This document shows positions 43,081 through 50,827 of a stretch of 64,000 bases of DNA, piece by piece. The stretch comes from JAAGZL01 sp050288625. GTDB lineage: Bacteria > Pseudomonadota > Gammaproteobacteria > Chromatiales > Chromatiaceae. Under the pieces are notes generated by a model. It had not been told where the DNA came from and searched no databases. It worked only from the letters and a program-made list of their open reading frames with translations. The DNA is taken from positions 1-64,000 of the forward strand of contig JBNKEE010000047.1 of NCBI GenBank assembly GCA_050288625.1, given 5' to 3'. Position 1 is the stretch's first letter; the number at the start of each line of letters is the position of its first letter. The position numbers and the translations under genes were made by a program.

Positions 43081-43673
43081 TACTCTGGCTCCAGCCTGCC
43101 GCAGTTGATGGCGTAGCTGCTGTCACTCACTCGCTGGCGTTGTTCTTGGTTGTGGCTCACCCAGAGCACTCCACAATCCTGTTGTGTGCGATAACGCTCG
43201 ATCATCTCCTCGACCCGTCGGCAGTTTGCTGTATCCAGGTTGGCAGTGGGTTCGTCTAGCAACAGAAACTCGGGCTGATTAGACAGCAGCCGCGCCAGAG
43301 CTAGACGTTGCCGCTCTCCGCTGGATAGTCGACCCACCTCCCACTCCAGACACTCGCGTTCGAATCCCAGATCGAACAAAAGAGTCTGGTCGATCACGGG
43401 TAGATGCTGGCCCACCCGTGGATACCACCAGTGACTCTCAGTGGGCAGAAGTCCAACCCGCCTGCGCCAATGGGATGGAGGCATGCAACCCTGAGCTTCA
43501 CTGTTTAACCGCGCCTCTCCTGCATGCGGATCCAAGTCGGCCAGGGCGCGCAGCAAAAGTGTCTTACCACTGCCAGAGGGACCGCTCAAGGTGACGCATT
43601 CACCCGAATTTACGGTGAGGTCGATGGGATCTAAGTGGCGACTTTGAAACTGAACAAGGACGAGAGAGGACAA
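43080..43673 (-). CDS. fetA: ABC transporter ATP-binding protein, FetA-like
   Basis: The 197-residue ATPase has Walker A SGPSGSGKTLLLRAL, the signature LSSGERQRLALARLL and Walker B FLLLDEPTANLD. It is smaller than most ABC ATPases, as FetA is. With the coupled FetB permease it forms a two-gene transporter. It starts 2 nt downstream of trmB. Confidence 0.92.
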   Translation of the reverse strand: MSSLVLVQFQSRHLDPIDLTVNSGECVTLSGPSGSGKTLLLRALADLDPHAGEARLNSEAQGCMPPSHWRRRVGLLPTESHWWYPRVGQHLPVIDQTLLFDLGFERECLEWEVGRLSSGERQRLALARLLSNQPEFLLLDEPTANLDTANCRRVEEMIERYRTQQDCGVLWVSHNQEQRQRVSDSSYAINCGRLEPE

Positions 43674-43675
43674 GG

Positions 43676-44371
43676 TTATCTGCGCCTAAAAATCAGGTCC
43701 CATACACCGTGACCCAGTCTTTCCCCCCGCCGCTCGAACTTGGTCACTGGTCGATAATCTGGACGCGGGCTAAAGTTGTCCGGGCCTGCATCATTTTTAA
43801 ACAGGGTGTCCTCCGCGCTTAATATCTCCATCATTTGATGCGCATAATGCTCCCAATCGGTAGCGGCGTGAAAGACCCCTCCCGGTCGGATCGCCCTGGC
43901 CAGCAACCGAATAAATGCCGGCTGCAGTATGCGCCGTTTATGGTGCCTCTTTTTGTGCCAAGGGTCGGGAAAAAACAGATACACCCCATCTAGAGATTGG
44001 GGTTCAATGACACTCTCCAACACCTCAACGGCATCGTGGCGCATAACGCGCAGATTGGTCAGGCCACGCTCTTCAATATCTAGCAGCAAGCGGCCAACAC
44101 CTGGACTATGCACCTCGATACCCAAATAGTTCTGCTGAGGATGGTTGGCTGCCATCTGCGCCAGAGAGGAGCCATTACCAAAGCCAATCTCCATGATAAT
44201 CGGATAATCGTTGCCAAATCGTGTGAACAGATCCAGAGGATGGCCTGGAGTGAAATCTATACCGAATTGGGACCATAAGGTCTTAAAGGCGCGCTCCTGC
44301 CCCGTGGTCAGGCGACCCTCCCGCAACACATAGCTGCGAATCTTGCGATGATGTCTTTCGCCATCGGTCAT
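43676..44371 (-). CDS. trmB: tRNA (guanine-N7-)-methyltransferase
   Basis: TrmB methylates G46 of tRNA. The 231-residue enzyme has the SAM loop MEIGFGNGSSLAQMA, the acidic VYLFFPDPWHKKRHHKRRI segment with its catalytic aspartate, and the C-terminal TKFERRGERLGHGVWDLIF region. It is 20 nt downstream of thiG, an arrangement shared with Pseudomonas. Confidence 0.96.
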   Translation of the reverse strand: MTDGERHHRKIRSYVLREGRLTTGQERAFKTLWSQFGIDFTPGHPLDLFTRFGNDYPIIMEIGFGNGSSLAQMAANHPQQNYLGIEVHSPGVGRLLLDIEERGLTNLRVMRHDAVEVLESVIEPQSLDGVYLFFPDPWHKKRHHKRRILQPAFIRLLARAIRPGGVFHAATDWEHYAHQMMEILSAEDTLFKNDAGPDNFSPRPDYRPVTKFERRGERLGHGVWDLIFRRR

Positions 44372-44391
44372 CTGATCGGCGTGAATAGTCC

Positions 44392-45183
44392 CTAGAAAAA
44401 CATGCCTTCGAGCGGTGATGAGGCGGAGGCAAAACGCTTGGCTGGCATGCGTCCAGCCAGAAAAGCCTCGCGTCCTGCTTCAATGGCCTTCTTCATGGCG
44501 GAAGCCATCAGGATTGGATTGTTCGCGGCGGCGATGGCGGTGTTCATAAGAACACCATCACAACCCAGTTCCATAGCCTCAGCTGCATCCGACGCAGTAC
44601 CCACGCCCGCATCCACCAGAATCGGCACATTGGCGTTCTCCACGATGGTCAGGATGTTGAGCTTGTTGCGGATGCCCAGGCCGGAACCTATAGGTGCTGC
44701 CAGAGGCATGACGGCTACGCAGCCCAGTTTTTCCAGTTCGCGCGCAACAATAGGATCGTCGTTGGTATAGACCATAACATCAAAGCCGTCCTTGATCAGT
44801 TCCTCGGCGGCGGTAATGGTCTGCATCACATCCGGAAATAAGGTCTTGTCGTCTCCCAGCACCTCCAGTTTCACCAGATTATGCCCCCCCAGCAGCTCGC
44901 GGGCCAGCTTGCAGGTACGAACCGCTGTCTTGGCGTCATAGCAACCGGCAGTATTGGGCAAGATGGTGTATTTATCTGGCGGCAACACATCCAGGATATT
45001 GGGCTCGTCCTTGTTCTGTCCAATGTTGGTGCGGCGTACGGCAATAGTAACGATCTCGGCCCCGCTGGCGTCTATGGCGGCGCCTGTCTCTTCCAGGTCT
45101 TTATATTTTCCGGTGCCTACCAACAGGCGTGATTTGTATTCGCGTCCGGCTATGGTAAAGGTATCGCTCTTTCGTTCGGGCAT
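44392..45183 (-). CDS. thiG: Thiazole synthase
   Basis: ThiG assembles the thiazole phosphate of thiamine from deoxyxylulose phosphate, dehydroglycine and ThiS-thiocarboxylate. The 263-residue TIM barrel shows SRLLVGTGKYKDLEET, LPNTAGCYDAKTAVRTCKLAREL, LEVLGDDKTLFPD and PILVDAGVGTASDAAEAMELG, all family signatures. ThiS is 104 nt upstream. I saw no TPP riboswitch in front of the pair. Confidence 0.97.
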   Translation of the reverse strand: MPERKSDTFTIAGREYKSRLLVGTGKYKDLEETGAAIDASGAEIVTIAVRRTNIGQNKDEPNILDVLPPDKYTILPNTAGCYDAKTAVRTCKLARELLGGHNLVKLEVLGDDKTLFPDVMQTITAAEELIKDGFDVMVYTNDDPIVARELEKLGCVAVMPLAAPIGSGLGIRNKLNILTIVENANVPILVDAGVGTASDAAEAMELGCDGVLMNTAIAAANNPILMASAMKKAIEAGREAFLAGRMPAKRFASASSPLEGMFF

Positions 45184-45287
45184 GGTATGTCTGCTTCCGT
45201 CTGTTTCAGTTTCAGATGAGATTCTATGGCTTGCGCCGATGGACCCAAGGATAGCCTTGTTGGGTCATGGTTAAAAGTCTGCCTTGA

Positions 45288-45488
45288 TTATCCCCCACCA
45301 ATGGCCTGGACAATCTCCACCCTATCGCCGGGTTGAAGTCGGTATTGATCAAATGTGCTGCGTGGAACCAGCTCTTCATTGACCTCTACGGCAAAACGTT
45401 GTTCGCCCAGATCAAGCTGTTGCACCAGTTCGCTCATAGTAAGTTTGTCGGAGAACTGCTGTTCTTCTCCATTTAGATATATCTGCAT
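45288..45488 (-). CDS. thiS: Sulfur carrier protein ThiS
   Basis: ThiS is the ubiquitin-like sulfur donor for ThiG. The 66-residue product is the expected length and ends in the essential di-glycine (QAIGGG) that is adenylated and thiocarboxylated. The upstream 107 nt hold no obvious riboswitch; a possible promoter TTGGAG-18-TAGAAT is present on the minus strand but unproven. Confidence 0.96.
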   Translation of the reverse strand: MQIYLNGEEQQFSDKLTMSELVQQLDLGEQRFAVEVNEELVPRSTFDQYRLQPGDRVEIVQAIGGG

Positions 45489-45554
45489 GGGGCATTCGTA
45501 ATAGAAGTATTGAACACCCCGTTATTCTAGCCGACCCCATGCTAACTCTCCAAG

Positions 45555-45584
45555 TTGCTTTAACCCCATGATGAGGAATAGAAT
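45555..45584 (+). promoter_or_regulatory. Probable sigma-70 promoter of tRNA-Gly
   Basis: TTGCTT and TAGAAT are separated by 18 nt, and initiation about 7 nt after the -10 would fall near 45591, about 5 nt before the tRNA 5' end at 45596. A GC-rich discriminator (CCGACG) follows, a common feature of stringently controlled tRNA promoters. Confidence 0.45.
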
Positions 45585-45595
45585 CAGAGTCCGAC

Positions 45596-45669
45596 GCGGG
45601 TATCGTATATCGGTATTACCCTAGCTTCCCAAGCTAGTGAGGCGGGTTCGACTCCCGCTACCCGCTCCA
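45596..45669 (+). tRNA. tRNA-Gly(CCC)
   Basis: The 74-nt gene runs from GCGGGTA to TACCCGC-T-CCA with an encoded CCA. The acceptor stem is perfect. The anticodon arm is CTAGC-TTCCCAA-GCTAG, giving anticodon CCC, which reads GGG. The T arm is GGCGGGTTCGACTCCCGCT-like (GCGGG-TTCGACT-CCCGC). No other tRNA is in the cluster. It is a single-copy gene between thiS and asmA, in its own transcript. Confidence 0.93.
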
Positions 45670-45801
45670 AACCTCCCTATCTGATAGTTGATCAGAACTT
45701 TTTTGCTAGACTCATAACTAATGCCTTTAGGCAATAAGCCTCTGGTGTATTTTTTCACTGATTCAAGTTAGCAACAATCCAGCATTACCAAGGAGATGTA
45801 G

Positions 45802-47937
45802 ATGGGAAGACTTTTCAAAGCCCTGGGGATATTCATAGGTGTTATTTTGCTGCTGATAGTGGCCGCAGCTGTAGTAATACCCATGGTTGTGGACCCCAAC
45901 GACTTCAAGGATGAAATAGTTAAAAAGGTGCATGAACAAACCGGCAGGGAACTAAAAATTGCTGGCGACCTGGATCTGTCCGTATTTCCCTGGCTGGGCG
46001 TACAGGTAGACGGTGTTGAGCTGGGTAATGCCAAAGGCTTCGGCAAATTGCCGTTTGCTGCAATTAAACACGCGTCACTGCGAGTTAAGCTGATGCCGTT
46101 GCTTGAGAAAAAGTTGGAAATTGACACTATCGGGCTGGAAGGGGTTGCACTCAATCTGGTCAGAAAGAGTGATGGCGCCAGCAACTGGGATGGCCTGGAT
46201 AAGAGCAATAAAGAGGAGACGGCATCAAATACGCAAGAGGGCAAGCAAGGCCCGGGGCTGGAAAGTTTTGCTATCGGCGGCATTGCCATAAAAGATGCCA
46301 GCATCAGCTGGGATGATCGCCAATCAGGTCAACAGCTTGCGATTAGCGACTTCAATCTCAACAGTGGTGCCATCGTTCCAGGCAACCCGGTTAAACTCAG
46401 CATGGGCATGAAGGTACAGAGCAAAGACCCTGCCATAAATGCCATGGTAGGACTGGATGGGTCCGTAGAGTTGGACCAGAGCCATAAGCAGTTAAATGTG
46501 CGAGGACTCAAGGTCAGATTGGATGCAGACGGCCCTGCCCTACCCCAGGGCAAACTCAAGGCCCATCTGGAAAGCACCTTGTTGCTGGCGCTAAGTGGAC
46601 AGGCATTCGCTCTGCTGGATCTAAAGATCATATCAGGAGACCTTAATCTAACAGGCGAGATCAAGGGGGCAAAGTTGGGTACCGACACACCGCAATTCAG
46701 CGGCAAGATTGCAATTGCCGAGTTCAGCCCGAGAGATTGGATGACAAGCCAGGGAATGGAGCCGCCAAAAATGGCTGATCGCAAGGCCATGAGCAAACTT
46801 GCAGCGAGCCTAACCCTTAATTCCAGCGGCGTATCAACCAAGATCAACAAACTAGCGATCCAATTGGACGACACCAGAATCAACGGCAATGCGGTTATAC
46901 AGGGAAAAGCTGCTGCCTTTAAACTGGATATGGATGCCATAGACATTGATCGTTATCTAGCGGCAGATTCTGATAAAAGCGATACAGTAACCAGCGGCAA
47001 ACCAGAACCATCCTCAGCAGGTGAACAATTGATACCGGTGGAGACCATACGCAGCCTTGACATGAGCGGTACAATAACCATAGGGAAACTCACGATAAAT
47101 AAAATGCCCGCCGAGAAAGTGCAAATAGGCCTAAAGGCAAGAAACGGTGTGCTGGAGACCACGCAGAAGATAGGCTCTTTCAGTGGTGGAAACTACGGTG
47201 GCTCACTGAACATCAATGCAAGCGGCAAGACGCCGACACTTAAACTGACCAGCAAGCTCTCTGGTGTACGTTTGGAGATATTGATCAAAAATCTGGCGGG
47301 TGAAGACCGAATCAACGGAGAAGGCAACTTCAATGCAGACCTGACCGCATCAGGCAACAGTATCGATAGCATCAAGCGAACCCTGAACGGAAAGATGGAC
47401 TTTAATCTCCTGAAGGGCGCCATCAAGGGAATAAATCTGGCAGCGGAATTGCGCAAGGCCAAGGCCCTGCTCTCCGGCAAGAAGGTGCCTAAGGAGAACG
47501 GCCCGGTTCAGACCGACTTCTCTCAGATCAAGGGCAGTGCAACCATCAAAAACGGAGTGATGCACAACGACGACCTACAGGCACTATCTCCATTCTTCCG
47601 AGTTACCGGCAAAGGCACGGCTAATCTAGTCAAAGAACGTCTGGACTATACCGCCAATGTCTACGTGGTAGAGACCTCCAAGGGACAGGGCGGTCACGAC
47701 CTGGCAGGTCTGGATGAACTAGAACGTAAAAAGATTGGCGTTCCTGTACACTTTACTGGATCTTTCTCCAATCCCAAATGGAAGGTTAAGTGGGACAAAG
47801 TATTGCTTGAGTCCCAGAAAGAGGAGCTGAAATCCAAGCTGGAAGAGAAGTTGATCGGCGAAGAGAAAAAGGATGGCGAAGAAGAGTCCGACAAAGACAA
47901 ACTAAAGAGGAAGCTGCTGAGAAAGATTATTCGCTGA
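45802..47937 (+). CDS. asmA: AsmA family protein
   Basis: The 711-residue protein has one N-terminal transmembrane helix (about residues 8-27, IFIGVILLLIVAAAVVIPMV) and a large AsmA-type periplasmic region (early VDPNDFKDEIVKKVHEQTGR, C-terminal DFNLLKGAIKGINLAAELRKAKALL and FFRVTGKGTANLVKERLDYT). The C-terminus is a lysine/glutamate-rich coiled tail. AsmA influences outer-membrane assembly in E. coli. A GGAGATGTAG site precedes the ATG. The next gene is yggX; the mutY gene that lies between these two in Pseudomonas is not here. Confidence 0.93.
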   Translation: MGRLFKALGIFIGVILLLIVAAAVVIPMVVDPNDFKDEIVKKVHEQTGRELKIAGDLDLSVFPWLGVQVDGVELGNAKGFGKLPFAAIKHASLRVKLMPLLEKKLEIDTIGLEGVALNLVRKSDGASNWDGLDKSNKEETASNTQEGKQGPGLESFAIGGIAIKDASISWDDRQSGQQLAISDFNLNSGAIVPGNPVKLSMGMKVQSKDPAINAMVGLDGSVELDQSHKQLNVRGLKVRLDADGPALPQGKLKAHLESTLLLALSGQAFALLDLKIISGDLNLTGEIKGAKLGTDTPQFSGKIAIAEFSPRDWMTSQGMEPPKMADRKAMSKLAASLTLNSSGVSTKINKLAIQLDDTRINGNAVIQGKAAAFKLDMDAIDIDRYLAADSDKSDTVTSGKPEPSSAGEQLIPVETIRSLDMSGTITIGKLTINKMPAEKVQIGLKARNGVLETTQKIGSFSGGNYGGSLNINASGKTPTLKLTSKLSGVRLEILIKNLAGEDRINGEGNFNADLTASGNSIDSIKRTLNGKMDFNLLKGAIKGINLAAELRKAKALLSGKKVPKENGPVQTDFSQIKGSATIKNGVMHNDDLQALSPFFRVTGKGTANLVKERLDYTANVYVVETSKGQGGHDLAGLDELERKKIGVPVHFTGSFSNPKWKVKWDKVLLESQKEELKSKLEEKLIGEEKKDGEEESDKDKLKRKLLRKIIR

Positions 47938-47969
47938 TATGTGAACCATAAGATTGCCGGAGAAGAGAC

Positions 47970-48245
47970 ATGGCCAAGATGATACAGTGCGTAAAACTGA
48001 ACAAAGAGGCGGAGGGGCTGGACCAGGCGCCCTATCCTGGAGAGTTGGGGCAGCGTATCCTGGAAAACGTCTCCAAAGAAGCGTGGCAAATGTGGTTTCA
48101 ACAGCAGACTATGCTAATAAATGAGTATCGCCTGAATCCGATTGACCCCAAGGCCAGGACCTTTCTGGAACAGCAGATGGAACAGTTTTTCTTCGGTGAC
48201 GGCACCACTGCTCCGGTAGATTACACTCCGCAGCGACCCATATAA
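47970..48245 (+). CDS. yggX: Probable Fe(2+)-trafficking protein YggX
   Basis: The 91-residue protein matches YggX, which protects Fe-S clusters from oxidative damage. It has the conserved MIQCVKLNKEAEGLDQAPYPGELGQRI start with the single reactive cysteine, WQMWFQQQTMLINEYRLNP and a C-terminal FFFGDG. It is 32 nt after asmA and upstream of tRNA-Phe, as in Pseudomonas. Confidence 0.96.
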   Translation: MAKMIQCVKLNKEAEGLDQAPYPGELGQRILENVSKEAWQMWFQQQTMLINEYRLNPIDPKARTFLEQQMEQFFFGDGTTAPVDYTPQRPI

Positions 48246-48256
48246 CCATTCTAGAC

Positions 48257-48285
48257 TTGACTCTATAGGCCTGGACCGCTTTAAT
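48257..48285 (+). promoter_or_regulatory. Probable sigma-70 promoter of tRNA-Phe
   Basis: TTGACT and TTTAAT are separated by an ideal 17 nt. Transcription would start near 48292, giving a leader of about 29 nt before the mature tRNA. It begins 12 nt after the yggX stop, so the tRNA can be made independently of yggX. Confidence 0.6.
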
Positions 48286-48320
48286 ACGCACCTCTCCACG
48301 ATTGGAGATCCCGCACCAAT

Positions 48321-48396
<76 letters not shown>

Positions 48397-48452
48397 TATT
48401 TCTTCTTAGATTACTTATTTCGGCAAAATCCGCTGATTATTCCATTGTGTTG

Positions 48453-48546
48453 AATCGAACTGCGTGCAGTTCGATTACTCGGCACATCCCTGTGCCTCGC
48501 CCTCCGGGTTCGCTACGCTCATGCAAAATCGCTCCAAGCGATTTTG
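48453..48546. repeat. Palindrome-rich element interrupting a tRNA-Phe 3' fragment
   Basis: This contains a perfect 11-bp palindromic pair (48453-48463 and 48466-48476, 2-nt centre), a 6-bp stem GGCACA/TGTGCC (48481-48496) and a perfect 10-bp stem CAAAATCGCT/AGCGATTTTG (48524-48533 and 48537-48546). The first right arm, GCAGTTCGATT, equals the T arm of tRNA-Phe, and the left arm is its reverse complement. A CGATT repeat at 48472-48476 and 48539-48543 could be a target duplication around the insert at about 48477-48547. It looks like a small mobile palindromic repeat without a gene. Confidence 0.6.
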
Positions 48547-48547
48547 T

Positions 48548-48591
48548 CTGTCCCTGGGCACCATTTTCTTTTTCAGACCGCTTATTACGGC
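48548..48591 (+). pseudogene. Duplicate of the tRNA-Phe 3' end and its downstream flank
   Basis: These 44 nt match 48381-48424 (end of tRNA-Phe plus 28 nt downstream) at about 35 of 44 positions, with the first 17 bases, including CTGTCCCTGGGCACCAT, identical. Together with GCAGTTCGATT at 48466-48476 it gives the T arm, acceptor 3' strand and CCA of a second tRNA-Phe that is interrupted and lacks its 5' half. It may be a remnant of a tandem tRNA pair or an attachment-site scar. It ends against the stop codon of the next gene. Confidence 0.6.
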
Positions 48592-48897
48592 TCAATTGCA
48601 ATAAGTCAGATTGCCATATCTGCGACAAACAGTGCCGTCTGAACGGTATGTGATATCTCCGTAACGTTGTTCAGTTGTGCCGTCCGAGTTATATAGTGTA
48701 TTTCCATATTGCCGTGATGTTGTGCCGTCTGAATTATACATGGTGTTCCCATAGCGCCTGGAAGTGGTACCGTCCGGACTATAGGTGGTATTCCCGTATT
48801 GTTGGTAGGTTCCTGGACCGCCGCGCAAATAGCCGTCAGCACATACTGCACTAGTCATGGTCAAGAACACTGCTGTAGCAATAAGTAATTTTCTCAT
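48592..48897 (-). CDS. Secreted 15-residue tandem-repeat protein
   Basis: The 101-residue product from ATG 48897 (AAGGAGA upstream) has a signal peptide (residues 1-20, cleavage near VCA-DGY). Residues 34-101 are four full and one partial copy of a 15-residue repeat, consensus YGNTxYxSDGTTSRR, starting at residues 34, 49, 64, 79 and 94. Two cysteines near the end (C91 and C100) could form a disulfide. The repeated YGN/SDGT pattern suggests a beta-strand repeat as in some surface proteins. I recognise no family. It is next to the broken tRNA-Phe fragment. Confidence 0.8.
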   Translation of the reverse strand: MRKLLIATAVFLTMTSAVCADGYLRGGPGTYQQYGNTTYSPDGTTSRRYGNTMYNSDGTTSRQYGNTLYNSDGTTEQRYGDITYRSDGTVCRRYGNLTYCN

Positions 48898-49088
48898 TGC
48901 TTTTCTCCTTGTGAGGCACTTTCTGACTATATTCACTCTGACCGCTATCTGCCCGAAAAATCCCATGCTTAGATTATTCTTCATTAATTTTTTATTGCTT
49001 GATGGCACTTCGATATTAACCCATAAACAGTGTGAATATAACAGCATTGTCCGTCCTAACCGTTTTTCTGTCATAATCCATCCTTCGT

Positions 49089-49814
49089 TTGACTGACATA
49101 GAGAAACATATCGTGGATTACCCGCTAGTCCTGGCCTTTGTCGTAGGTTTCTTTAGCGCAGCCCACTGTTTAGGTATGTGTGGCAGTATCATGGGGGCTT
49201 TGACCTTGAGTCTACCGTCCGAGGTGCGGGGCGGAACTGGCAGCTTTCTGCTGTTTGTGGTGCTGTATAACCTGGGGCGGATACTGACCTATGTCGTCAT
49301 GGGTGTGGTGATCGGTTTTACCGGCCAGCAACTGGGAGGAGCACTGGAGGGAGAGGGCTGGAGGCAGGTTGCCAGCATAGTGGCCGCCATAACCATTATC
49401 CTGATCGGGCTATATCTGACCGGCTGGGTCCCATTTTTGCGTAATATGGATCGTCTGGGCGGAGGCCTGTGGAAGCTGTTAGAGCCCTATGGACGTAAGA
49501 TGTTACCGGTGCGAACACCGCAGGCGGCCTTTTTTTCCGGTCTGGTCTGGGGTTGGCTGCCTTGCGGTTTAGTCTACTACGCCCTTATTTTGGCGCTGCC
49601 CCTGAGTGACCCCATTATGAGCGGGCTGTTTATGCTGGTCTTCGGCCTGGGGACCCTGCCGGTCATGATCGGAACCGGTATTTTTGCCGGCGCTCTGGCT
49701 CGGTTGGGCAGGAATGTGCGGCTGCGGCAGACCGCGGGCGTCGTAGTCATCCTGGTGGGTGTGCTGGGATTGCTTTTCGGAGCGGATATTTTTTTGGTAC
49801 CATTGGGCGGCTAG
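49089..49814 (+). CDS. Sulfite exporter TauE/SafE-like (DsbD-like) membrane protein
   Basis: The 241-residue protein has about six transmembrane segments, and the paired motifs SAAHCLGMCGSIMGAL and GLVWGWLPCGLVYYALILALPL with cysteines in the membrane. Proteins of this type are often encoded next to cytochrome cbb3 assembly genes (ccoG/I/S) and are suspected in copper or thiol handling. No cco gene is here. Start is uncertain: TTG 49089 is the longest frame, and GTG 49113 is an alternative. Confidence 0.85.
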   Translation: MTDIEKHIVDYPLVLAFVVGFFSAAHCLGMCGSIMGALTLSLPSEVRGGTGSFLLFVVLYNLGRILTYVVMGVVIGFTGQQLGGALEGEGWRQVASIVAAITIILIGLYLTGWVPFLRNMDRLGGGLWKLLEPYGRKMLPVRTPQAAFFSGLVWGWLPCGLVYYALILALPLSDPIMSGLFMLVFGLGTLPVMIGTGIFAGALARLGRNVRLRQTAGVVVILVGVLGLLFGADIFLVPLGG

Positions 49815-49847
49815 CCACCAATTAATTATAAAGAAGCAGGTGCTGAC

Positions 49848-50789
49848 ATGATTCGAGGCAAGAGTCCATCACTATTGGAAGTGACCAACGCGGCAAGGGT
49901 TGTTGCCGCAACTGGCGTGAATACCATGCTCTACGGCGAAACCGGTACCGGGAGAGAACTGCTGGCCAGATTTATTCACGCCCACAGCGCCAGGTATAAA
50001 CACCCTTTTGTATCGGTGAATTGCGCATCCATTCCCGAAGACCAAGTGGAATCACTGTTGTTTGGATTTGCCAAAGGTGCAACCACATGCGCTGAAGAAG
50101 AACACAAGGGATATCTTGAATCGGCGGCCAACGGAACCCTGTATCTGAGCGAAGTAGCCGACTTGCCGCTTGATGTGCAGGCCAAGTTGTTACGCTTCCT
50201 GGATTCTGGCGAGATCCTACCATTAGGTTCGCCAAAACCAATTAAGTTGGATGTTCGTCTGATTGTCGCAAGCCAGACCGATCTTGGTGAAGAGGCAGAG
50301 AAAGGCAGATTCCGCCAGGACCTCTATTACCACTTGAATGTGGTTCCACTAAAACTACCGCCATTGAGAGATCGCCAGGGTGACATCCCAATCCTATTGG
50401 GGCATTTTATAAGCCTGTTCTCTGCGCGTCATAATTTGAGGTCGCCTCACTTTACCAAAGAGGCCCTCAGCAGCATGAAGAGGTATTTCTGGCCTGGAAA
50501 CGTACGTGAGCTACGAAACCTATGCGAACGCCTGGTGATCCTGCTGCCGGGACAAGAAGTGGGCATGCAAAATCTTCCACAAGAGGTACGCACTGAGCAT
50601 ACAGCCGAGAACAGAACTGACTCGGTGGTAACCCTGCCGCCTGAAGGCATATCTTTGGCCGGGGTTGAAGAGAGTCTGATCAGACAGGCTTTGGAGCTGG
50701 CCAAGGGAAACCAAAGCAAGGCAGCCAGGCTGCTCGGAATCAGTCGTGACACCTTACTCTATAGACTGAAGAAGTTTGCCATCACCTAA
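49848..50789 (+). CDS. Sigma-54-activator-like protein with degenerate ATPase motifs
   Basis: The 313-residue protein is a bEBP AAA+ domain (about residues 1-235) followed by a Fis-type HTH (about 275-312, NQSKAARLLGISRDTLLYRL) without a receiver domain. Key residues are altered: Walker A is GETGTGRE with Lys to Arg at 36, the sigma-54 loop GAFTGA is GATTCA at 77-82, and Walker B LFLDE is LYLSE with Asp to Ser at 101. The second sensor Arg after FRQDLYY is His162. It therefore should not hydrolyse ATP or activate sigma-54 normally, but may still bind DNA. Its target is unknown. Confidence 0.85.
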   Translation: MIRGKSPSLLEVTNAARVVAATGVNTMLYGETGTGRELLARFIHAHSARYKHPFVSVNCASIPEDQVESLLFGFAKGATTCAEEEHKGYLESAANGTLYLSEVADLPLDVQAKLLRFLDSGEILPLGSPKPIKLDVRLIVASQTDLGEEAEKGRFRQDLYYHLNVVPLKLPPLRDRQGDIPILLGHFISLFSARHNLRSPHFTKEALSSMKRYFWPGNVRELRNLCERLVILLPGQEVGMQNLPQEVRTEHTAENRTDSVVTLPPEGISLAGVEESLIRQALELAKGNQSKAARLLGISRDTLLYRLKKFAIT

Positions 50790-50827
50790 CTGGATCGGTC
50801 CTGTTTCCTCCCGGCGAAATCGAGCCC

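Noticed and set aside
45489..45595. TPP riboswitch upstream of thiS
   Set aside because: I looked for the CTGAGA core and matching stems on the minus strand and found none.
49848..50789. Frameshift or truncation in the sigma-54-activator-like gene
   Set aside because: The frame is uninterrupted from the AAA+ domain to the Fis HTH. Only point substitutions at key residues are seen, and receiver-less forms such as PspF are normal.
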